From contig NZ_KB893193.1 of NCBI RefSeq assembly GCF_000374025.1, forward strand, positions 1 to 64,000: a DNA stretch of 64,000 nt, written 5' to 3'. This DNA comes from Spirosoma panaciterrae DSM 21099. GTDB taxonomy: Bacteria; Bacteroidota; Bacteroidia; Cytophagales; Spirosomataceae. Positions 8,638 through 16,885 of this stretch are shown piece by piece. The translations under genes and the position numbers were made by a program. How positions within the stretch are numbered: position 1 is the stretch's first letter; each line of letters starts with the position of its first letter. The notes beneath the pieces were generated by a model. The model did no database searches and was not told where the DNA came from. It worked only from the letters and a program-made list of their open reading frames with translations.

Positions 8638-9111
8638 TTAAAACACCCCCTGATGCGTAACTTCTATTTTTACCTCAGAGCGGATATTCTTCCGAACATT
8701 GACCGGAAAGATATTATTATGTGCATCCGATAGGTTGGCATACAGTCCTTTCGACTCGCGTACAACTACCGAATAGTGACCAACAGGCAGATTCGCGCAA
8801 AACTTACCTGACTTGTCTGATTTAACCGTTTTTATTGGCTTTACATTCCCGACTGAATCGATAAATCCATTGTCACCCATTTTCACCTGGTTCATATTGA
8901 GTAAGGGAAAAATGAGAACCTCGCGTTCAATAGGCGTTCCCTGAGAAGCCGACTTACCCGGACCAGGCATATGATTCCCTTTCTTTTCCAGCACGACCCC
9001 GCAAATTCCCTGAAATGTTGTGGGTCTAGTGGATTTCCTAAGTTGCTGCTTTTGAGCCAGGGTCGAATAAGAAAGAGCCAAGAAGCAAAGAATGAAGGCG
9101 AGGTAGTTCAT
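8638..9111 (-). CDS. small secreted protein with carboxypeptidase-regulatory-like fold
   Basis: 157 aa with a clear signal peptide (MNYLAFILCFLALSYSTLAQ, cleavage after about residue 19). The mature part contains IxGVVLEKKG..MPG and later KSGKFCANLPVGHYSVVV, the pattern of a beta-sandwich like that of carboxypeptidase regulatory or CNA-B-like domains. Function unknown. It lies between ftsY and rimO on the same strand. Confidence 0.65.
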   Translation of the reverse strand: MNYLAFILCFLALSYSTLAQKQQLRKSTRPTTFQGICGVVLEKKGNHMPGPGKSASQGTPIEREVLIFPLLNMNQVKMGDNGFIDSVGNVKPIKTVKSDKSGKFCANLPVGHYSVVVRESKGLYANLSDAHNNIFPVNVRKNIRSEVKIEVTHQGVF

Positions 9112-9131
9112 AGGAAATAGAGTTTACAAAC

Positions 9132-10103
9132 TCATTTCTTGAAGAACGAATCCACAAACTCCATCTTGTTGAAGGTTTGCAGGTCGTCGATCTTTTCACC
9201 GACGCCAATGTATTTAACCGGGATTTTGAACTGGTCAGAAATGCCAATTACGACCCCACCTTTCGCCGTTCCGTCTAGCTTGGTGATGGCTAGGGCCGTT
9301 ACTTCGGTGGCTTTCGTAAACTCGGTAGCCTGAATAAATGCATTCTGACCCGTTGAGCCATCCAGCACCAGAAGTACCTCATGTGGAGCGTCGGGGGTAA
9401 CTTTTTGCATGACCCGCTTAATTTTTGTCAGCTCATTCATCAGGTTGACTTTGGTATGCAGCCGCCCAGCGGTATCGATAATCACGACATCGGCGTTCAT
9501 GTCCGTTGCTTTTTTCACCGCATCATAGGCCACTGCCGAAGGGTCCGTATTCATCCCGTGGGAAATGACCGGAACACCAACGCGGTCGCCCCAAAGTTTG
9601 AGCTGATCGACTGCCGCTGCCCGGAACGTATCGCCAGCGCCCAGAACTACCTGCTTGCCCCGCTTATGAAACTGAGCCGCCAGTTTGCCGATGGTCGTTG
9701 TTTTACCGACTCCGTTGACGCCCACCACCATAATGACATAAGGCTTCTTGTTGGCAGGCAACTCAAAATCGTCCAGAACCTCCCGGTCCGGCGTTCGGGA
9801 GGTGGTGTTATCAGAAAGTAGAGAGGCAATCTCTTCGCGCAGAATACGGTCAAGCTCACTGGTGCCCATGTATTTATCACGCGCAACCCGCTCTTCGATC
9901 CGACGGATGATTTTCACCGTGGTTTCAACCCCTACGTCTGACGAGATCAGAACACTTTCCAATTCGTCCAGTACTTCTTCATCAACGGTCGATTTGCCGA
10001 CAACAGCCCGCCCAAGTTTCGAGAAGAAGCTGTCTTTGGTTTTTTCTAAGCCTTTGTCGAGGGTTTCTTTCTTTTCTTTCGAGAATAAGCCGAATAGAGC
10101 CAT
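9132..10103 (-). CDS. ftsY: signal recognition particle receptor FtsY
   Basis: SRP-receptor GTPase that delivers ribosomes making membrane proteins to the Sec translocon. In order: a short N-terminal region without the long acidic A domain of E. coli, the N domain (about residues 20-90), and the G domain with P-loop GVNGVGKTTTIGKLA (about 109-123), DTFRAAAVDQL, DTAGRLHTK and TKLDGTAKGG. The C-terminus keeps the amphipathic helix KMEFVDSFF. 323 aa is normal for Bacteroidota. A terminator (10242-10279) separates it from the rpmG unit. Confidence 0.95.
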   Translation of the reverse strand: MALFGLFSKEKKETLDKGLEKTKDSFFSKLGRAVVGKSTVDEEVLDELESVLISSDVGVETTVKIIRRIEERVARDKYMGTSELDRILREEIASLLSDNTTSRTPDREVLDDFELPANKKPYVIMVVGVNGVGKTTTIGKLAAQFHKRGKQVVLGAGDTFRAAAVDQLKLWGDRVGVPVISHGMNTDPSAVAYDAVKKATDMNADVVIIDTAGRLHTKVNLMNELTKIKRVMQKVTPDAPHEVLLVLDGSTGQNAFIQATEFTKATEVTALAITKLDGTAKGGVVIGISDQFKIPVKYIGVGEKIDDLQTFNKMEFVDSFFKK

Positions 10104-10181
10104 AAAAAATAATCGTTAGTTGATGCCGGGACGCCGGTGCGGTCGTCAGTCGATCGTATGTAATAGTCGGTAATATAGACA

Positions 10182-10189
10182 CAAAAGTA
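10182..10189 (-). promoter_or_regulatory. candidate -7 element for ftsY
   Basis: TACTTTTG on the minus strand, 79 bp upstream of the ftsY ATG, matches the Bacteroidota -7 consensus TAnnTTTG. No well-spaced -33 TTG is seen, so support is partial. Confidence 0.4.
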
Positions 10190-10241
10190 ACCTAAAGGTT
10201 CGCAATGACTGCCCGACGACTCTCTTCAACAAAACTCTAAC

Positions 10242-10279
10242 AAAAAAAGTCCCACAGAGCCTGGTAGAGGCTGTGGGAC
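10242..10279 (-). terminator. terminator of the rpmG-DUF4295 unit
   Basis: A 9-bp perfect stem (GTCCCACAG at 10249-10257, CTGTGGGAC at 10271-10279) followed leftward by a run of seven T. It lies between the DUF4295 gene and ftsY. Confidence 0.85.
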
Positions 10280-10327
10280 GAACATCTTTTCTGGAAACGT
10301 TCCGCTGTATCGGTTGGAGGTATCAAA

Positions 10328-10483
10328 CTAGCTTTTCAGCGCAGCCTGAACATCATCGACAGGAACCATCTCTTCTTTGAAGGTGTAGGCGCCGGTTTTA
10401 GGCGATTTAACGGCTTTGATAATTTTGGCAAATGCCTTACCGTTATCCTTCGTTTTCAGGGTTGCAACTACCTTTTTTGCCAT
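10328..10483 (-). CDS. DUF4295 family small protein
   Basis: 51 aa, found by translating the gap between rpmG and ftsY: begins MAKKVVATLK and ends DDVQAALKS. Very Lys-rich and basic, as expected for a ribosome-associated or RNA-binding protein. In Bacteroidota a DUF4295 gene usually follows rpmG and precedes ftsY, as here. Role unknown. It is probably co-transcribed with rpmG (112-bp gap, shared terminator downstream). Confidence 0.85.
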   Translation of the reverse strand: MAKKVVATLKTKDNGKAFAKIIKAVKSPKTGAYTFKEEMVPVDDVQAALKS

Positions 10484-10594
10484 GGTTTTTTATGGTTTAC
10501 AGTTTACTCCTTTCGTTTAGGCCAGACCGTACGTACGGTAACAGATGCGTCGATTTCTCTCGCTATCCTAAATCGGAAATGGTAAAACTAAAAC

Positions 10595-10780
10595 TTATTT
10601 AATTTCTTTATGCAGCGTTACTTTTTTCAGGAACGGATTATATTTTTTCCGCTCGATACGAGCCGGCGTATTTTTCCGGTTTTTCGTGGTGATGTACCGG
10701 GACATACCGGGTACACCGCTGTCTTTCTGCTCGGTGCATTCCAGAATAACCTGGATTCTATTGGCGCCTTTCTTTGCCAT
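10595..10780 (-). CDS. rpmG: 50S ribosomal protein L33
   Basis: 61-aa L33. The ATG at 10780 (MAKKGANR) is chosen over the upstream start at 10813, which would read through the promoter -7 element. The family pattern [13 protein letters not shown] and the C-terminal [15 protein letters not shown] are clear. Only one Cys (ECTE) is present, so this is the zinc-independent C-minus type. rpmB, the usual upstream neighbour in many Bacteroidota, is not present: the upstream gap contains no L28 reading frame. Confidence 0.95.
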   Translation of the reverse strand: MAKKGANRIQVILECTEQKDSGVPGMSRYITTKNRKNTPARIERKKYNPFLKKVTLHKEIK

Positions 10781-10810
10781 TGCTAACGTTCGTTTTCTCG
10801 ATAAGGAGCG

Positions 10811-10841
10811 CAAAGGTACGGAATTACTTTTAGTTTGCCAA
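10811..10841 (-). promoter_or_regulatory. promoter of rpmG
   Basis: On the minus strand TTG (10839-10841), a 20-nt spacer and TACCTTTG (10811-10818) match the Bacteroidota consensus (TTG / TAnnTTTG). The -7 box is 31 bp upstream of the rpmG ATG. Confidence 0.75.
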
Positions 10842-11005
10842 TAGATTTCTTAGAAAAACAGATGATTTGTAATGAATTAAGTCAGAATTTTTGTTCCGGT
10901 TTGACTTTCGGCCGTTGGCTGGCGACCTTTGATGGACTACATACAGCCTGAATTTAGTTGAGAAGCCGCTTTTGCGTACTTCGCTTTGGGCAGGTTGAGC
11001 CAGCT

Positions 11006-12226
11006 ATGAAAACAACAACAATTCAATACGAATATGCACCAGGCCATTTTCGGGCTTCTGAACCGAATATCTATCGGTCAGATAAGCTCGGCGAAGGCGA
11101 AATGGTACTCAACATGGGACCGCAGCACCCATCGACGCATGGCGTTCTGCGACTTGAAGTCGTAACCGATGGCGAAATCATCCGGGAGGTTGTGCCGCAC
11201 CTGGGGTACCTGCACCGTTGTTTTGAGAAACATGCTCAATCGTTACCATTCAACCAGGCTATTCCGTTCGTTGACCGACTTGATTATTTAGCGGCTATGA
11301 ATTGTGAGCACGCCTTTGTGATGGGCGTTGAACGAATGCTGGGTATTCAGAACGATATTCCGAAGCGCACGGAATACATACGGGTGCTGGTAGCCGAACT
11401 GAATCGGATTGCGGCCCATATGGTCGGTATCGGGACTTATGCACTGGATATTGGGGCCTATACGCCCTTTCTGTGGCTCATGCGCGACCGGGAGCATATT
11501 CTTCGGATGCTGGAGTGGGTAAGTGGCGCCCGTATGCTTTACAACTACATTTGGGTTGGTGGCCTGTTTTATGATCTGCCTGTCGGGTTTGAAGCGCGTT
11601 GCCGGGAGTTTGTCACCTACCTGAAACCGAAGCTACTTGAACTACAACAGTTGGTTATCGAAAACGAAATTTTTATAAAACGGACGGCCAATGTAGGCGT
11701 TTTACCCTTGCCGGTCGCTATCAACTATGGCTGTACAGGGCCTATGCTGCGGGGTTCAGGGCTGCGGTACGATTTACGACGGGTAGATGGCTATTCGGTA
11801 TACCCTGAGCTGGACTTTGCTATTCCGATTGGCGAAGGAAAAATGGGAACAGTTGGTGATTGCTGGGACCGTAATTATGTTCGGGTACAGGAATGTTACG
11901 AATCGATCCGAATTGTGGAGCAGTGTCTTGATAAACTGACATCCGATCATCGGCGTACCCGAGATTATGATCCTCAGGCGGTTGTTCCGAAGAAAATCCG
12001 TCCGAAGGCGATGGATTTTTACGTGCGGGGGGAAAGTGCCAAAGGTGAACTGGGCTTTTTCTTCCGAACGGATGGAAAGTCAGACATCCCTGTTCGATGC
12101 AAAGCCCGGTCATGCTGCTTTCATAATCTTTCCGTTATCAGCGAAATCAGCCGGGGAGCCATGCTGGCCGATCTGGTTGCCATTATCGGCTCCATTGATG
12201 TGGTGATGGGGGAAGTGGATCGATAA
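11006..12226 (+). CDS. nuoD: NADH-quinone oxidoreductase subunit D, orphan copy
   Basis: Complex I 49-kDa subunit, part of the quinone site. The ATG at 11006 gives 406 aa beginning MKTTTIQYEY. It contains the N-terminal GPQHPSTHGVLRL with the quinone-site His, DRLDYLAAM with the quinone-site Tyr, and the complete end GSIDVVMGEVDR. The upstream start at 10958 adds 16 residues without family resemblance. No other nuo gene is near: the neighbours are rpmG and hpt. It is full length, so probably not a pseudogene; whether it is the only nuoD or a second copy cannot be seen here. Confidence 0.88.
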   Translation: MKTTTIQYEYAPGHFRASEPNIYRSDKLGEGEMVLNMGPQHPSTHGVLRLEVVTDGEIIREVVPHLGYLHRCFEKHAQSLPFNQAIPFVDRLDYLAAMNCEHAFVMGVERMLGIQNDIPKRTEYIRVLVAELNRIAAHMVGIGTYALDIGAYTPFLWLMRDREHILRMLEWVSGARMLYNYIWVGGLFYDLPVGFEARCREFVTYLKPKLLELQQLVIENEIFIKRTANVGVLPLPVAINYGCTGPMLRGSGLRYDLRRVDGYSVYPELDFAIPIGEGKMGTVGDCWDRNYVRVQECYESIRIVEQCLDKLTSDHRRTRDYDPQAVVPKKIRPKAMDFYVRGESAKGELGFFFRTDGKSDIPVRCKARSCCFHNLSVISEISRGAMLADLVAIIGSIDVVMGEVDR

Positions 12227-12309
12227 GTAATAGGAGCAAGGAGTGCGTATTGGGAGTTGCTGATGCACAGATTGTTTTCTCCGAATACGCACTCCTCGCT
12301 CCTGTTACT
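12226..12309. repeat. long inverted repeat with 7-nt units (nuoD/hpt convergent gap)
   Basis: Two 31-nt arms (12226-12256 and 12279-12309) with three mismatches and a 22-nt loop. The arm includes near-tandem heptads aggagca, aggagtg. It lies at the 3' ends of convergent nuoD and hpt and could terminate both. Confidence 0.85.
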
Positions 12310-12312
12310 ACA

Positions 12313-12837
12313 CTACTCAAGTACTAAAATGTCAGCACTGTTCCGGCCCAGGCCGTCGTAGTCGAGACCATACCCGAGTACGAAGCGATTTTCAATTTCG
12401 AAACCTACATAGTCCAGCTTCATCGGCTTCAATAAGGCTTCTGGTTTAAAGAGCAGGGTGGCAATGGCCAGCGATGAGGGGCCTAAAACGCGAAGCTGTT
12501 CACAAATATCATTCAGGGTTCGGCCAGTATCCACAATATCTTCTACTACGATAAGGTCTCGGCTGGCGATGGGTTCGGTAAGTCCCAGAATTTCTTTCAG
12601 TTGCCCGGTCGATGACGTTCCTTTATAGGATGATACCCGCAGAAATGTGATTTCGCAGGGAATTGTCAGGTTTTTCATCAGATCGGCGGCAAACAGAAAC
12701 GCGCCGTTGAGAATGACGACCAACAGAGGTTTTTTGTCGGCATAATCCTGATTAATCTGGCTGGCTAACTCCTGAATCCGGTTCTGAATCGATTCGGCTG
12801 GGATAAACGGGACAAACGTTTTGTCGTTAACGGTCAT
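12313..12837 (-). CDS. hpt: hypoxanthine phosphoribosyltransferase
   Basis: Purine salvage: transfers ribose 5-phosphate from PRPP to hypoxanthine or guanine. 174 aa. The PRPP-binding motif VVEDIVDTGRTL is at about residues 97-108, and LLVVILNGAFLFAADL and the C-terminal YVGFEIENRFVLGYGLDY match the type I phosphoribosyltransferase pattern. It is a single-gene unit with its own promoter. Confidence 0.95.
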   Translation of the reverse strand: MTVNDKTFVPFIPAESIQNRIQELASQINQDYADKKPLLVVILNGAFLFAADLMKNLTIPCEITFLRVSSYKGTSSTGQLKEILGLTEPIASRDLIVVEDIVDTGRTLNDICEQLRVLGPSSLAIATLLFKPEALLKPMKLDYVGFEIENRFVLGYGLDYDGLGRNSADILVLE

Positions 12838-12859
12838 TGCATTGGCGTCTGTAGGGGCG

Positions 12860-12892
12860 CAAAGATACGGTCATACGTAGGTAGCAGACAAA
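12860..12892 (-). promoter_or_regulatory. promoter of hpt
   Basis: On the minus strand TTTG (12889-12892), a 21-nt spacer and TATCTTTG (12860-12867), 22 bp upstream of the ATG. Fits the Bacteroidota consensus. Confidence 0.7.
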
Positions 12893-13067
12893 AAATGACA
12901 GTAAAAATCCCGGTTCGCAAACGGACTGAGGTTGGTTTGCGTTCATATAGACAGAGCAAATTGGTTGAATTGATAAAGAGGCAATGGTTTTTAGGCTGCT
13001 CTACAACAGAAAAAGCGGATAGAAACGTTAATGACTGGCAATCAATAAGAAACAATAAAGAAGGCTA

Positions 13068-14282
13068 ATGAAAAAAATCCTGTTGACGGTATGGCTGACG
13101 AGCATGGCTCTCCTGGTTCAGGCTCAACTCTATGACCCGTCGGCTTTTGATAAGAAGTATGATGGCTTATTAAAGCACCCCGGCGTTCAGATTGAGTCGG
13201 CAGAGGCCATCAATCAAATGTATAACTATAAGTTCTACGACGCTGACAAAGAATTTAAGTGGCTGCGCATTCGCTATCCGAATCACCCAATGCCCACATT
13301 TCTGATGGGCCTGGCCGAATGGTGGAAAATTGTTCCGAATACCGATGTAACGGATTACGACGATCGTTGCCTGATGTACATGGATTCGACCATCACATTG
13401 GCCGAAAAGCTATACGATGAGAGTGAAAATAAGCTCGAACCTGCTTTTTTTCTGGCAGCCTCTTATGCCTTCAAAAGCCGGCTTTATTCGGAGCGGAAAA
13501 AGTGGGCAAAGGCGACGTTTGCCGGGAAAAATGCCCTGAAATACTTCGAAAAATGTAAAGGAAATGCCGATTTCAGTCCTGAACTACTTTTTGGTGATGG
13601 AATGTACAATTACTATGCACAGTGGATTCCCGAAAACTACCCGTTGCTGAAACCCATTCTGATCTTTTTCCCGAAAGGCAATAAGGCCAATGGTATCAAA
13701 GAACTGGAGAAAACAGCTAATACGGCTTTTTACACCCGCGTTGAGGCCCGCTATTTTCTGGTTCAGATTTACAGCATGGAGAATCAGTATGATAAGGCAT
13801 ACGAGTTGGCAAAGTATATGAACGAGCAGTATCCTGATAACCCGTTTTTCGAACGGTATTATGCTCGCTCGGCGTTTGTGACGGGGCGCTTGAATGAAGC
13901 GGAACGTATTTCGAAAGATATGTTGGAGAAAATCAGTCGGTCGCAGTCAGGTTATGAGGCTGTAGGTGGACGAACAGCGGCTTACATCTTAGCGTATATC
14001 AATCATCTGTTCTATAAGAACACAGCGGAAGCCAAGAAGTATTACCAGCAGGCTATTGATTTTGCCAAGCAGACAAATGCGACGAATGCGGGCTATTACT
14101 GGTCGTCGGTGCTGGGGCTGGCCAAAATTGCTACAGAGGAAAAAAACTATGACCTGGCGCAAACCTACTTCAAAGAAGTAATCGACAAAGCCGAGCGGAA
14201 GTCGAGTCAGTACAAAGAAGCGAAAAAGGCGCTGGATGATGCCAAAAAGGCTAGACGAGAAGAGCGCAGGAAACGAGGGTAA
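13068..14282 (+). CDS. exported tetratricopeptide-repeat protein
   Basis: 404 aa with a signal peptide (MKKILLTVWLTSMALLVQAQ). The rest is helical with TPR-like repeats, clearest in YDKAYELAKYMNEQYPDNPFFERYYA, LNEAERISKDMLEK and YDLAQTYFKEVIDKA (about residues 245-385). It ends in a very basic tail (KKARREERRKRG). Such proteins usually scaffold complexes in the periplasm; no specific function can be assigned. Convergent with the Lrp gene. Confidence 0.75.
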   Translation: MKKILLTVWLTSMALLVQAQLYDPSAFDKKYDGLLKHPGVQIESAEAINQMYNYKFYDADKEFKWLRIRYPNHPMPTFLMGLAEWWKIVPNTDVTDYDDRCLMYMDSTITLAEKLYDESENKLEPAFFLAASYAFKSRLYSERKKWAKATFAGKNALKYFEKCKGNADFSPELLFGDGMYNYYAQWIPENYPLLKPILIFFPKGNKANGIKELEKTANTAFYTRVEARYFLVQIYSMENQYDKAYELAKYMNEQYPDNPFFERYYARSAFVTGRLNEAERISKDMLEKISRSQSGYEAVGGRTAAYILAYINHLFYKNTAEAKKYYQQAIDFAKQTNATNAGYYWSSVLGLAKIATEEKNYDLAQTYFKEVIDKAERKSSQYKEAKKALDDAKKARREERRKRG

Positions 14283-14285
14283 AAG

Positions 14286-14352
14286 ATGTATGATGTATGA
14301 TATAGGATGTATGAGAACCAACGTCATACATCCTATATCATACATCATACAT
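14286..14352. repeat. perfect 29-bp inverted repeat built of 7-nt units
   Basis: The arms 14286-14314 and 14324-14352 are perfect reverse complements, with a 9-nt loop. The right arm reads as heptads catacat, cctatat, catacat, catacat. It fills the whole gap between the convergent TPR and Lrp genes; its last base is the first base of the Lrp stop codon complement. Confidence 0.95.
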
Positions 14353-14822
14353 TAAGGAATAGGCAGTACCTTGCTTTCTTTGAAGGTCGACATAATAACC
14401 ATGGTCTGCGTACTGGCTACCTCGTCGATTTCATTGATCACATCGAGCATCAGGGCCTGATACGATGAAATGTCTTTGGCAATAACTTTCAATAGAAAAT
14501 CGCCTGATCCAGTGATATGGTGGCATTCGATGATTTCGGGAATTTGATTGACCCGATCAACGAATGACATGGTGGTATCTTTTTTATGACCAACCAGCGT
14601 AACCATAACGAAGGTGGTAACGCCAAGACCGATCTTGTCCCGATTCAACTGAGCATGGTAGCTCTGAATAATTCCTGAAGTTTCCAGTTTCTTGACGCGC
14701 TCAAGGGTAGGGGCGGGCGAAAGGCCAATTTCCTTTGAGAGCTGTGCGTTTGTGATTTTAGCGTTTGCTTGTAGTATTTCTAATACGTGACGATCTATCT
14801 GATCTAATTTCTGTGCCGACAT
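14352..14822 (-). CDS. Lrp/AsnC family transcriptional regulator
   Basis: 156 aa from the ATG at 14822 (MSAQKLDQIDRHVLEI), which is the normal N-terminus of the family; the longer frame to 14864 would run into the candidate -7 element. N-terminal helix-turn-helix (ITNAQLSKEIGLSPAPTLER, about residues 22-41) and C-terminal RAM ligand-binding domain with GSGDFLLKV (about 108-116). Members sense amino acids or related metabolites; the ligand is unknown here. Confidence 0.92.
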   Translation of the reverse strand: MSAQKLDQIDRHVLEILQANAKITNAQLSKEIGLSPAPTLERVKKLETSGIIQSYHAQLNRDKIGLGVTTFVMVTLVGHKKDTTMSFVDRVNQIPEIIECHHITGSGDFLLKVIAKDISSYQALMLDVINEIDEVASTQTMVIMSTFKESKVLPIP

Positions 14823-15168
14823 AAGTAGTGTAGTCTGTTGAAATTTATTGACAAGACGGTGCAAAGCTACCTCTTTTACAATAGAAAATTCTTAAAACAT
14901 ACTGAATTTTTCCAAAAAGCGAAACAAATATAGTGTATTGTTCTGATAAGCGGCACAAAATTTAGCGAATCGGTCTGGTTGCCAAATGGCCTTTTTATTA
15001 AGTGGTGATTTTCTGGTAAGTACGTAAAAAAGAATCTTTCCCATATCGACTTCTACAAAAAATACCGTTAGTAGTAATGAAAGGGTCAGATGTATAGCAA
15101 AAAGGCTTTTCTATGAGCCTGAGTATAGTTGACTATGGCTATTTTTGTTGGTTAATCCACTGTTCCGA
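14823..15168. promoter_or_regulatory. divergent spacer between the Lrp and GHL10 genes
   Basis: 346 bp without a gene. For the leftward Lrp gene two candidates are visible: TAGCTTTG at 14862-14869, and TATATTTG at 14925-14932 with TTTG 23 nt upstream (14956-14959). No clear rightward promoter is seen. An Lrp operator may lie here, but I see no convincing dyad. Confidence 0.4.
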
Positions 15169-16863
15169 ATGCGTTCGCTTGCTTTTTTAACCCTATTCCT
15201 CGGTATTCTCGTCTGGATAAGTTGCCGTCAGGCAAAACCTGTTCCGGTAGCGGCCCGAAGACCACCCGTTCGGGTGGCTCAACCAACACAACGCCCACCT
15301 GTTCAGCAAGCGGCACCTGCCAAAACGACGGGTCCAAAGCCAACGACGGCAGTGATAACCCCTCCCGCCGACACCCTCGGATACGATGAGGTAACCTTCC
15401 CAACCCCAGCCCCGCCCAAACGGGAATTCCGGGCCGTCTGGATCGCAACGGTCGATAATATTGACTGGCCCAGTAAGAAAGGGCTCCCTGTGGCAGATCA
15501 GCAGCGCGAAATTGTTGAAATGTTTGACATGTATCAGCAAATGGGTCTGAATGCCGTGATTGTTCAGGTGCGTTCGGCTGCCGATGCGTTTTATGCCAAA
15601 AGCTCGGAACCCTGGTCGGAGTGGCTAACGGGGCAGCAGGGGCTGGCCCCCACCCCGTTTTATGATCCCCTGGAATTTATGATTGAGCAGGCGCATCAGC
15701 GTGGGCTTGAATTTCATGCCTGGTTTAATCTTGATCGGGCTTCGTTCAGCAAATATGCCAGTATTGCCCCTTCCAATATTATGTACCGTAAGCCCGAATG
15801 GCTCTTATCTTACGGAGGCAAGAAACTGTTTAACCTGGGTATTCCTGCCGTACGGTCCTATATTGCCGGCATTGTGGCTAATGTGGTACGCGAGTACGAT
15901 GTTGATGGTATCCATTTCGACGATTACTTTTATCCATATGCCGAACCCGGACAAGTTATTCGCGATGATGCTACCTACCAGGCCAATAATAATGGGCAGA
16001 CAAAAGCCGATTGGCGACGCGATAATGTGAATAAACTAATCGTCGAGCTACGAGACTCGATTCGGGAGAACAAACCCTGGATAAAATTTGGGGTGAGTCC
16101 GTTTGGCATCTGGAAAAATCAGGCTAGTGATCCCGAAGGGTCAGCTACCAACGGAGGGCAGGCCTATTATGACCAGTATGCCGATACACGCAAGTGGGTG
16201 CGCGAAGGGCTGATCGACTACATCGTACCTCAGGTGTATTTCAGTTCAGAATTTGGGCGGGTTCCTTACAAAACACTGGTTGACTGGTGGTGCCGGAATA
16301 CAGGCAAGGTACATTTATACATCGGGCATGGCGCCTATCGGGTTGGGCGAGGTTCGGAGCGCGATCCGGGCTGGTGGCGGGCTACTGAGTTCCCGAATCA
16401 GTTTCGGTACAATCGACAGCAGAAAGCCGTACAGGGGAGTGTTTTGTTCAGCGCCAAGAATCTCAAACTGAATCCGCTGGCCATTCGCGATTCGCTGCAA
16501 ACCAACTTTTACCGGCATTTGGCATTAGTACCGCCCATGCCGTGGCTCGATAGCATTCCCCCCTTGCCGCCCCGTGACCTGAAAGCGGCTGTTACGCCAG
16601 AGGGAGTAGAGTTGTTTTGGGAGCAATCGCCCGAAGCCAGTGATGGTGATGGAGCCGAAGCCTACCTGGTGTACCGATTTGAAGGCCGACGCCCTCGATT
16701 ACGTCTGGATGATCCCCGGCATATTGTTGCGCACTGCATTGGCGAAGGAACCACCCGCTTTGTCGACAAAACCGCCGACCCGAAAAAGAAGTATCTGTAT
16801 GCCATTACAGCCCTGGATCGGCTGCGGAATGAAAGCCGGGAAATGGTTATAAAAGTACAATAG
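15169..16863 (+). CDS. GHL10-type glycoside hydrolase lipoprotein (YngK family)
   Basis: 564 aa from the ATG at 15169. Signal MRSLAFLTLFLGILVWISC gives a lipoprotein with acylated Cys19, followed by a Pro/Ala/Thr-rich linker (about 20-80). The catalytic TIM-barrel domain (about 90-440) has FRAVWIATVDNIDWPS, LNAVIVQVRSAADAFY, DGIHFDDYFYPY with acidic residues, and YIVPQVYF. A C-terminal fibronectin-III-like domain follows (about 470-564). The family (DUF187) is thought to act on glycans, possibly peptidoglycan-derived; the substrate is not established here. Convergent with ispH, 22 bp apart. Confidence 0.88.
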   Translation: MRSLAFLTLFLGILVWISCRQAKPVPVAARRPPVRVAQPTQRPPVQQAAPAKTTGPKPTTAVITPPADTLGYDEVTFPTPAPPKREFRAVWIATVDNIDWPSKKGLPVADQQREIVEMFDMYQQMGLNAVIVQVRSAADAFYAKSSEPWSEWLTGQQGLAPTPFYDPLEFMIEQAHQRGLEFHAWFNLDRASFSKYASIAPSNIMYRKPEWLLSYGGKKLFNLGIPAVRSYIAGIVANVVREYDVDGIHFDDYFYPYAEPGQVIRDDATYQANNNGQTKADWRRDNVNKLIVELRDSIRENKPWIKFGVSPFGIWKNQASDPEGSATNGGQAYYDQYADTRKWVREGLIDYIVPQVYFSSEFGRVPYKTLVDWWCRNTGKVHLYIGHGAYRVGRGSERDPGWWRATEFPNQFRYNRQQKAVQGSVLFSAKNLKLNPLAIRDSLQTNFYRHLALVPPMPWLDSIPPLPPRDLKAAVTPEGVELFWEQSPEASDGDGAEAYLVYRFEGRRPRLRLDDPRHIVAHCIGEGTTRFVDKTADPKKKYLYAITALDRLRNESREMVIKVQ

Positions 16864-16885
16864 CCGCAGGTTTAGAAATAGATAG

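Noticed and set aside
12834..13055. 73-codon leftward frame upstream of hpt
   Set aside because: It covers the hpt promoter elements (12860-12892) and has no recognisable protein character.
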